DNA of 11,662 nt, taken from contig DBZZ01000064.1 in assembly GCA_002311315.1 (NCBI GenBank), positions 3,022 through 14,683 of the forward strand, written 5' to 3'. The stretch is from Methylococcaceae bacterium UBA1147 (GTDB lineage Bacteria > Pseudomonadota > Gammaproteobacteria > Methylococcales > UBA1147). Below the pieces are notes generated by a model, which worked only from the letters and a program-made list of their open reading frames with translations, was not told the DNA's origin and did not search any database. The position numbers were made by a program, and so were the translations under genes. How positions within the stretch are numbered: position 1 is the stretch's first letter; each line of letters begins with the position of its first letter. Below are positions 6,346 to 11,662 of this stretch, in pieces.

Positions 6346-7576
6346 TATTCAGGTATTGTGCTGTGCTGTTGTCGTCGGCCACTATTCCGGTGCGTGAATG
6401 AAGGGTGTCGTAGTTGCAGTGCGGTACCCGCTTATATTTGCTCAGCATCGGTGCGTCTGCAACGCAGATCTGGTTTCGAACACCAAATCCGTTGAAGTTC
6501 GTCCGCATCGTATCCGCGTAGGCACCCATCTGACCGATTTCAATATAGTCACCGGCTCGCATATCCGCCGGCAATAAAAAAGGACCCGGCATGTAGTCAA
6601 TACTGTCACAGGTAGGGCCGTAAAAACTGAAGGACGATTCCAGTTCTTTTCGGTTGATCCTGCCGTCACGCAGTGCACGCGTGGGGTAGGAAAACTGCAT
6701 GTGGGCAGCATCAAACATCGACCCATAAGAACCGTCGTTGATGTACAGCATCCGGTTCTTGCGGAGTATGACATTGATCAGCATAGATGCGGATTCTGCA
6801 ACCAGTGCACGTCCTGGTTCACACATGAGTGTGCAAGTCTTACTGATCAGGCTGTCATTGAAGGCCTGGCCAATGACGTTCATGTACTGGTCAAGCGGCG
6901 GCGAATCGATACCGGGGTAGGCAGCGGGGAAACCACCGCCGACATTCAGATAGTCGAGGATTACACCGGACTTGTGGATAATTCGGCTGGCCCACTTGAG
7001 TGCTCTGGCGAAGTTCTGCGGGCGCATAGCCTGTGAGCCGACATGAAAACAGACTCCCAGCCGGTCAGCGCGCAGCCGTGCTGCTATCAGTAACTCCGGT
7101 GCCTCTGCGAGACTTACGCCGAACTTTCCATTGAGCGGTATGCGGCTTCCACTGTTGTCAACAGCGATGCGTACGTGCAGTGCCAGGTCGGTTGCGTTGG
7201 CCGTTACCTGGCAGATCTTCTCCAGTTCATCGCTGGAATCAAGGGCAAAAGAGCGGATGCCGAATTCATGATAGGCACGCCGAATATGATTCGGGTGCTT
7301 GACTGGGTGCATGCAATGGAGAGAAACGTCCGGATAGCCGGACAGTAAGGTGATTTCAGCAATCGAAGCAACGTCGAAAGATCGTATCCCCGCCGCATAG
7401 AGCTCGCCGATGATCAAAGGTGACGGATTGGCCTTCACGGCATACAACACGTCGCCAGGGAATTTTTCTTGGAAATATAAGGCGCTGCGGCGAGCCGCAT
7501 GCGGACGATGGCAGATTACGGGGTCAGAAGGTCGCGAAGTCGCCAGATAGTCGCAAACCGACGTGTAATTTCTCAT
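6338..7576 (-). CDS. ODC-fold (alanine-racemase-type) PLP amino-acid decarboxylase
   Basis: The 412-residue product is a fold-type III PLP decarboxylase of the ornithine/lysine/arginine decarboxylase family. Motifs in order: YAVKANP (45-51, Lys48 binding PLP), FDVAS (67-71), KFG (151-153), FHVGSQ (177-182), GGGFP (213-217), CEPGRALVAES (252-262), GPTCDSID (320-327, with Cys323 and Asp324 that complete the active site across the dimer) and GAYADTMRTNFNGF (351-364). It should make a diamine such as putrescine, or agmatine if it is an arginine decarboxylase. The specificity segment reads NDGSYGSMFDAAHMQF (280-295), which does not decide between ornithine and arginine; the agmatinase-like enzyme in the same operon leaves arginine open. 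First gene of the three-gene operon. The ATG at 7576 has a GAGG ribosome site 8 bp upstream. It overlaps the next gene by 8 bp. Cytoplasmic. Confidence 0.85.
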   Translation of the reverse strand: MRNYTSVCDYLATSRPSDPVICHRPHAARRSALYFQEKFPGDVLYAVKANPSPLIIGELYAAGIRSFDVASIAEITLLSGYPDVSLHCMHPVKHPNHIRRAYHEFGIRSFALDSSDELEKICQVTANATDLALHVRIAVDNSGSRIPLNGKFGVSLAEAPELLIAARLRADRLGVCFHVGSQAMRPQNFARALKWASRIIHKSGVILDYLNVGGGFPAAYPGIDSPPLDQYMNVIGQAFNDSLISKTCTLMCEPGRALVAESASMLINVILRKNRMLYINDGSYGSMFDAAHMQFSYPTRALRDGRINRKELESSFSFYGPTCDSIDYMPGPFLLPADMRAGDYIEIGQMGAYADTMRTNFNGFGVRNQICVADAPMLSKYKRVPHCNYDTLHSRTGIVADDNSTAQYLNND

Positions 7577-7701
7577 TCATCGAACCTCAAGAATCGCCGG
7601 GGATGCTTTTCGCCGTTTGCCAGCGGACGCAAATATACCGAAGGATCCTGGGCCAATCCAGCTTTTTTTAAATCATTAGACCGGCGTATCGGAATCGCCA
7701 T
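7573..7701 (-). CDS. Possible short upstream ORF overlapping the decarboxylase start
   Basis: A 42-codon frame starting at an ATG (7701) ends in FDE with a TGA that shares ATGA with the decarboxylase start (7573-7576). This stop/start overlap is the classical layout for translational coupling. The product (MAIPIRRSNDLKKAGL to RRFLRFDE) is basic and has no domain I know. The only ribosome-site candidate is a GGGG a few bases before the ATG. The frame stays open upstream to an ATG at 7782. It could be a leader ORF, a small protein or chance. Confidence 0.25.
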   Translation of the reverse strand: MAIPIRRSNDLKKAGLAQDPSVYLRPLANGEKHPRRFLRFDE

Positions 7702-8024
7702 AGGCCCCAATGGATGAGCCGCCGAATGAGGCCTTTGTTCGCCACCGCTATCCTCTTTTCGACACAGTTTGCCCGGGATCATCGCCGAACTGAATCATCC
7801 GAGGTGATACAGCGAATCATAAGTGCCACATGGCATCAGGGCTGTGCGGCTATGGCTAACCATACTGGGCAATCGATCGTCTTGAGTATGGTTAATCGAT
7901 TTTTCGCCATGCCTTGCAACAATGCCAAGCTATTTGGCCTTTTGTGTTGCATTAGCTGCTTCGCTTGTTGTTGTGGGATGTAACGATAGCGATTACTCGG
8001 TGGTCCTGCAATCCTGATTAACGC
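7702..8024. other. Divergent promoter region without a convincing gene
   Basis: This part of the spacer between the minus-strand polyamine operon and putA should hold the operon's promoter, but I find no -35/-10 pair I would defend. Overlapping frames exist (plus 7714-7983, cysteine-rich end; minus 7836-8144, hydrophilic, TTG start) and neither has a recognisable domain or a good ribosome site. The notable structure is the inverted repeat at 7857-7894. Confidence 0.45.
7857..7894. promoter_or_regulatory. 10-bp perfect inverted repeat, candidate operator
   Basis: TAACCATACT (7857-7866) and AGTATGGTTA (7885-7894) are perfect inverted arms separated by 18 bp. The direct repeat AATCGAT occurs at 7871-7877 inside the loop and at 7894-7900 at the right edge. 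In a divergent spacer this suggests a dimer-binding operator. A plus-strand hairpin terminator is the alternative, since a short T-run follows at 7900-7904, but no plus-strand gene precedes it. Confidence 0.4.
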
Positions 8025-8120
8025 TTGACCCTTGTTTTCAGTTACAGCTTGCAGGCCGGCCGATGCACGATTCTTCTCATCTCTGTCTTGGCCATCGGAG
8101 TGTTGGTCCACTATTTCTGA
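8025..8120 (+). other. Short membrane-segment-like open frame (weak)
   Basis: A frame beginning at a TTG (8025) and ending at TGA (8118-8120) encodes 31 residues ending in the hydrophobic run ILLISVLAIGVLVHYF, which resembles one transmembrane helix. No ribosome site precedes the TTG and an in-frame TAA lies 6 bp before it. It could be a tiny membrane peptide or the scrap of a lost transporter; support is weak. Confidence 0.15.
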
Positions 8121-8126
8121 ATTTTC

Positions 8127-8133
8127 AGGAGGT
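8127..8133 (+). promoter_or_regulatory. Perfect Shine-Dalgarno before a 45-codon ORF
   Basis: AGGAGGT is a full anti-16S match, 4 bp before the GTG at 8138. It is the best ribosome site in the spacer and the main reason for considering the following ORF real. Confidence 0.5.
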
Positions 8134-8137
8134 AAGT

Positions 8138-8275
8138 GTGTCAAACAGGGCAGCGAATAGTCCCAACAAGTTCAGATTTTCCATTGATGCTTCTACCTAC
8201 CGACCCCGAGTAGGACTTCTTCTTGCAAAAATAACCACTTTACAATCCGTAACTGGCCGACCGTTGTTCAACTAA
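8138..8275 (+). CDS. Possible small protein or leader ORF upstream of putA
   Basis: A GTG-started frame of 45 codons ends in TAA (8273-8275) and is preceded by AGGAGGT at good spacing. The product begins MSNRAANSPNKFRFSID and ends SVTGRPLFN; it is basic, has no signal peptide or membrane helix, and matches no family I know. Its stop lies 73 bp before the putA start on the same strand, so it may be co-transcribed. An overlapping second GTG at 8136 opens a 25-codon alternative in another frame. A leader peptide, a small protein or a decayed gene end are all possible. Confidence 0.35.
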   Translation: MSNRAANSPNKFRFSIDASTYRPRVGLLLAKITTLQSVTGRPLFN

Positions 8276-8293
8276 TAAAAAACCAGTTTTTTA
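8276..8293 (+). promoter_or_regulatory. A/T inverted repeat between the small ORF and putA
   Basis: TAAAAAAC and GTTTTTTA form a perfect 8-bp inverted repeat around a 2-bp centre, right after the small ORF's stop. It is too A+T-rich and its loop too short for a strong terminator; it may be a protein-binding site or a weak attenuator-like element. A TTGACG at 8301-8306 resembles a -35 box but has no good -10. Confidence 0.3.
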
Positions 8294-8348
8294 CCTCATA
8301 TTGACGGATTTCTGCTGCCAGGCCGAGAAACATTGATCAGGAGGGGCT

Positions 8349-11300
8349 ATGGTACAGGTTGATCATTTCGAATCGGTCGATAAAGCGGTCGGCAATGTTG
8401 ATTGCCAAACGAGGATTGAACAGCTTGGGAGAGATCTGGCGGTCTCTCTGAAACCTTTGGACTGGACGGGTCTTGCCGTCCTCGATCGGATTCTTGGTCG
8501 TGTTCTTGCCGATGAATCTCGTCGCAGCGGTTTGTTGCGATTCGTGGATGTCCTTCCGACCCTGTCCGATGACCGTGACCTGATCAGGCACCTTGAGGAA
8601 TATCTCAATCCTGGATCTGGAGTTCTTTGGCGACTTTCATCCTCCGCTTACTCCGCATCACTGATCGCGGCTCTTGTTCGAACTGCCTTGTCCCGAGTAT
8701 CCAGACAGTTCATTGGCGGCAAGGATTGTGAGCAGGTCAAGTCGACAATACTGGGGTTGCGAAGGCGGAGGCTCGGATCCAGTCTCGACCTGCTCGGTGA
8801 GGCTGTAGTAACAGAAAGGGAAGCCGATCATTACCAGGCGGCTTACATCAGACTGATCACCAACCTTGCTCCGCGGCTTGCGCGTGAACCCGAACTGCCA
8901 TTGCTTGACCGGTTCGATGGTCAACCGGTTCCTCGGTTGCACCTCTCGATAAAACTGACTTCGCTCTATTCACAGGCAAGTCCGGTTAACGTGAAAGCGA
9001 GTGTAAACACAATTGCGGGTCGACTTCGACCTATCCTCAGATGTGCCCGGCAAAACGGCGCATTCCTCTGTATTGACATGGAGCAGTACGAATACAAGGA
9101 AATCGTACTGGAAACGTTTAGCAAGGTGCTCATGGAAGAGAATTTCCGGGACTGGACCGATATCGGCATTGCCATGCAGGCATATTTACGGGAAACCCCG
9201 GGGGATATCGCGAAACTCATCGAGTGGGTCGGTCGGAGAGGTGCTCCCGTAACAGTTCGGCTGGTCAGAGGGGCCTACTGGGATTACGAAACCATCGTTG
9301 CCAGGCAACATGGATGGGAAATTCCGGTCTGGACTGCCAAAGCGGAAACGGATCGTTGCTATGAACAATGTCTCCAGGATCTGTTCTCGGCCTATCCAAG
9401 GGTGAGGCTGGCAGTGGCTACGCACAATGTTCGAAGCATAGCCTGTGCGATGGTGCTGGCCGGCGACAGGGGATTGCGAACCGACCAGTTCGAGTTCCAG
9501 ATGCTTTATGGAATGGGGGCCGGCTTGCAACACGCCATAGCGACAAAGAACTACTGCCTGAGAGTTTATGTGCCGTTCGGAGAACCGATCTCCGGAATGG
9601 CATATCTGGTCAGACGCTTGCTCGAGAACTCGACGGGACAAGCGCAACTGCTTGGTAAACTCTCCGGAATTCAACCTTCAGCAAACCAGCCTCTGGTGTT
9701 TGGTCCGAAGCGTGCGGGATCCGCATCAACGGGGCGCCAATCACCCACTGTTCTCTACCCCGGCAAACATGACTCAGCATCCGTTTTCGTGAACGAACCT
9801 TTCCGACGGTTCATTATCCCGCGGGAAAGGCTGGAATTCAGGGCTGCAATCGAACAGGCAAGAACCAGAATGGGTCGCCTGTACGCTACCCATATCGACC
9901 GAGTGTCTCTCGATCGGCCGACATTCATCAACTCGGTTAATCCGGCAAACCCATCGGAGATTGTGGGTCGAGTGCGGGTCGCAGCCAAGGAGCATGTCGA
10001 TCAGGCGGTTCGAAACGCAAGAGAGGCATTCTCTGGATGGTCTTCCTTTCCGGTCACCCGGCGGGTCGAAATCATGAGGCGAGCAGCCTCGATTCTTCGA
10101 AATAAGCGCGATCACTTTGCAGCGCTCGAGGTCCTCGAAGCCGGCAAAAGCTGGTACGAGGCCGATGCCAACGTAACGGAAGCAATCGATTTTCTAGAGT
10201 TCTACAGCCAGGAAGCGTTATCCTTGACGCCTCCTGAACAGATGAATGTTCCCGGCGAGGAAAATCTATGTGCTTACATACCACTCGGCGCGGGGGTGGT
10301 GATAGCACCCTGGAATTTCCCGTTGGCGATCCTTGCCGGCATGGTCTCAGCGACGCTGGTTAGCGGCAACACGGTGATCCTCAAGCCGTCGTCCGTAACT
10401 CCGATAATCGCAGCTGAATTCGTTGATCTCCTGTATGAGAGCGGTGTTCCGCGCAGTGTTCTTCAGTTACTACCAGGGCCGGGCTCCAGCATCGGGCGAC
10501 TCCTTGCGGAACACAGGAATATCCATTTTGTGACCTTCACCGGATCGGTAGAAATCGGTGCTTCACTGGTTGAGACGGTGTCCAGGAAAAGGCCGGGGCA
10601 AGATCATGTGAAAAGGATCACGGCGGAAATGGGAGGCAAGAATGCCATCATCCTCGACAGCGATGCCGACCCCGATGAAGCGCTGCGAGGCGTGATCAAT
10701 TCGGCTTTTGGTTACCAGGGGCAAAAGTGCAGTGCCTGTTCCCGCCTGATTATCGTGGGAAACCAGTATCGGCCTTTTATCGAACGGCTTGTTTATGCGG
10801 CGAAAAGCCTAAAAATCGGTCTTCCGGAAGATCCGTCGGTACAGATCGGTCCGGTCATCAGCGCTGCGGCCATGAAACGGATTAGGGAAGTCATCCGACA
10901 GAGCAGGAAAATTGCCAGGCTGGAATTGGCCATTCATCCCCCAGATAGTTTGAGCGGCTATTTCGTTGGCCCGACGATCTTCAGTGATGTACCACGTGAT
11001 TCGCGTTTGTTCCGTGAGGAGGTTTTTGGGCCGGTACTCGCCGTGCTATCAGCCGACAACCTGGATCATGCTCTGAAGCTTGCCAATGACAGCAACTACG
11101 CGTTGACCGGCGGATTTTATTCACGGAGCCCGTCGAATATTGAACGTGTGAAAAAAGATTTCCAGGTAGGGAACCTGTATATCAACCGCGGGACAACCGG
11201 GGCACTCGTCGGAAGACAGCCATTCGGGGGCTTCAGAATGAGCGGTTTCGGCAGTAAGGCCGGGGGCCGGAATTACCTGTTGCAATTCCTCACGCAACGG

Positions 11301-11357
11301 ACCATTACCGAGCAAACTCTTAGACGCGGCTTTGCACCCGAGTCTACGGTTGACTGA
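8349..11357 (+). CDS. putA: Bifunctional proline dehydrogenase / L-glutamate-gamma-semialdehyde dehydrogenase
   Basis: The 1002-residue product oxidises proline to glutamate in two steps: an FAD-dependent proline dehydrogenase barrel (about 130-440) and an NAD-dependent aldehyde dehydrogenase (about 520-990), with channelled pyrroline-5-carboxylate/glutamate semialdehyde. PRODH signs are SLDLLGEAVVT, HLSIKLTS (Lys202), VRLVRGAYWDYE, FEFQMLYGMG and YLVRRLLENS (Arg422 and Arg423, the proline-carboxylate pair). ALDH signs are NPANPSEIVG, IAPWNFP, FTGSVEIG, AEMGGKN (Glu760), GQKCSACSR (catalytic Cys794), EEVFGPV and QPFGGFRMSGFG. The length fits the short (type A) PutAs. The N-terminus carries no ribbon-helix-helix domain, so unlike the E. 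coli enzyme it should not repress its own gene. The ATG at 8349 follows AGGAGGGG closely. The gene is divergent from the polyamine operon; both touch arginine/ornithine/proline/glutamate metabolism. All catalytic residues I checked are intact. Confidence 0.95.
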   Translation: MVQVDHFESVDKAVGNVDCQTRIEQLGRDLAVSLKPLDWTGLAVLDRILGRVLADESRRSGLLRFVDVLPTLSDDRDLIRHLEEYLNPGSGVLWRLSSSAYSASLIAALVRTALSRVSRQFIGGKDCEQVKSTILGLRRRRLGSSLDLLGEAVVTEREADHYQAAYIRLITNLAPRLAREPELPLLDRFDGQPVPRLHLSIKLTSLYSQASPVNVKASVNTIAGRLRPILRCARQNGAFLCIDMEQYEYKEIVLETFSKVLMEENFRDWTDIGIAMQAYLRETPGDIAKLIEWVGRRGAPVTVRLVRGAYWDYETIVARQHGWEIPVWTAKAETDRCYEQCLQDLFSAYPRVRLAVATHNVRSIACAMVLAGDRGLRTDQFEFQMLYGMGAGLQHAIATKNYCLRVYVPFGEPISGMAYLVRRLLENSTGQAQLLGKLSGIQPSANQPLVFGPKRAGSASTGRQSPTVLYPGKHDSASVFVNEPFRRFIIPRERLEFRAAIEQARTRMGRLYATHIDRVSLDRPTFINSVNPANPSEIVGRVRVAAKEHVDQAVRNAREAFSGWSSFPVTRRVEIMRRAASILRNKRDHFAALEVLEAGKSWYEADANVTEAIDFLEFYSQEALSLTPPEQMNVPGEENLCAYIPLGAGVVIAPWNFPLAILAGMVSATLVSGNTVILKPSSVTPIIAAEFVDLLYESGVPRSVLQLLPGPGSSIGRLLAEHRNIHFVTFTGSVEIGASLVETVSRKRPGQDHVKRITAEMGGKNAIILDSDADPDEALRGVINSAFGYQGQKCSACSRLIIVGNQYRPFIERLVYAAKSLKIGLPEDPSVQIGPVISAAAMKRIREVIRQSRKIARLELAIHPPDSLSGYFVGPTIFSDVPRDSRLFREEVFGPVLAVLSADNLDHALKLANDSNYALTGGFYSRSPSNIERVKKDFQVGNLYINRGTTGALVGRQPFGGFRMSGFGSKAGGRNYLLQFLTQRTITEQTLRRGFAPESTVD

Positions 11358-11419
11358 TCAGGCTGAAAACACCAAGCATCTGTTAACGAACATCCTGACA
11401 TGCGATACCACGGATGACA

Positions 11420-11438
11420 ACGTTTCACATAGAAACGT
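11420..11438 (+). terminator. Possible hairpin terminator after putA
   Basis: ACGTTTC (11420-11426) and GAAACGT (11432-11438) form a perfect 7-bp stem with a 5-nt loop, 63 bp after the putA stop. A T-run (TGTTTTTTC, about 11451-11459) comes only some 14 bp further on, so this is not a standard intrinsic terminator. Confidence 0.35.
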
Positions 11439-11499
11439 GACTGAAACAAATGTTTTTTCATTGGCGGTTGTCGATCGCTTCCCTCACATGACCTGTATA

Positions 11500-11662
11500 T
11501 TCCTTCGACTCCATACTCGGTGCCCCTTTGCCGGAACGAATACTCAGAGACCTATCTCAGGCCGGATGGAGAGAATATCGGTCGAAAACACGTCGCCATC
11601 CTGATGAAAAAGATGGGCGTTGAGGCCATCGCTCGATATGGCGCCCCTGAGGCCTTCAATAC
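11500..11662 (+). pseudogene. Decayed IS3-family transposase (orfB) remnant, runs off the window
   Basis: Pieces of an IS3-family orfB transposase can be read in three successive frames: LHTRCPFAG (from 11509), RILRDLSQAG (from 11537) and ENIGRKHVAILMKKMGVEAI (from 11571). These match from memory the family pattern PFAGSRMLRDLL..EG..IGRKHVATLMKRMGIEAIYR. The last piece runs straight into ARYGAPEAFNT (from 11631), which resembles the RYGxPEIFNTDQGSQF region of the integrase-core domain that normally lies much further downstream. So there are at least two frameshifts and a large internal deletion at about 11628-11633. Intact IS3 transposases are DDE enzymes made by frameshifting between orfA and orfB; this copy cannot be active. 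It marks the downstream edge of the putA region. Confidence 0.75.

Noticed and set aside
7714..7983. Plus-strand ORF ending in a cysteine-rich stretch
   Set aside because: Cysteine clustering looks metal-binding at first sight, but spacing has no known pattern, no ribosome site precedes it and it runs through the inverted repeat.
7836..8144. Minus-strand 102-codon hydrophilic ORF in the divergent spacer
   Set aside because: TTG start without a ribosome site, no family I recognise, and it overlaps the inverted repeat and the better-supported plus-strand signals. Kept only as a possibility.
8301..8329. Sigma-70-type promoter for putA starting at TTGACG
   Set aside because: The -35-like hexamer is good but the hexamer 17 bp downstream (CGAGAA) does not resemble a -10 box.
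9186..9674. Long antisense ORF (162 codons) inside putA
   Set aside because: Lies entirely within the strongly supported putA coding frame on the opposite strand; its product shows no domain, so it is a coding shadow.

Overview
The window looks like a bacterial chromosome, probably a proteobacterium: Shine-Dalgarno-preceded genes, a short bifunctional PutA, a bacterial deoxyhypusine-synthase-like enzyme and IS3 and integrase remnants. The species cannot be fixed from the sequence. The window falls into two blocks of different character.

Left block (about 1-4350) is A+T-richer and looks like accessory DNA. It holds the 3' end of an unrecognised gene (1-129) with a terminator hairpin, then a 57-bp element (199-255). 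A secreted Sel1-repeat protein on the minus strand (541-1221) has a strong terminator. Just upstream of it, on the same strand, is the C-terminal scrap of a P4-type phage or island integrase (1281-1391). A long TPR-methyltransferase fusion follows on the plus strand (1600-3858). A second copy of the 57-bp element lies in direct orientation at 3908-3964, so the two copies bracket the integrase scrap and both repeat-protein genes. About 400 bp without a convincing gene follows.

Right block (about 4350-11360) is more G+C-rich and metabolic. A tight minus-strand operon, read from 7576 down to 4359, encodes an ODC-fold PLP decarboxylase, a deoxyhypusine-synthase-family enzyme whose start overlaps it by 8 bp, and an agmatinase/arginase-family ureohydrolase. 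Together they suggest polyamine synthesis: decarboxylation of ornithine or arginine, removal of urea from a guanidine intermediate, and aminobutyl transfer to give homospermidine or a related amine. Divergent from it is putA, a 1002-residue proline dehydrogenase/glutamate-semialdehyde dehydrogenase without a DNA-binding domain. The 772-bp divergent spacer contains a 10-bp perfect inverted repeat, a 45-codon ORF with a perfect Shine-Dalgarno just before putA, and a short ORF that overlaps the decarboxylase start by 4 bp.

After putA the window ends inside a decayed IS3-family transposase with two apparent frameshifts and an internal deletion. The most interesting items are the three-gene polyamine operon with altered active-site positions in the deoxyhypusine-synthase homologue, and the repeat-bounded island with its integrase remnant. 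I saw no CRISPR array, tRNA, rRNA or defence system.
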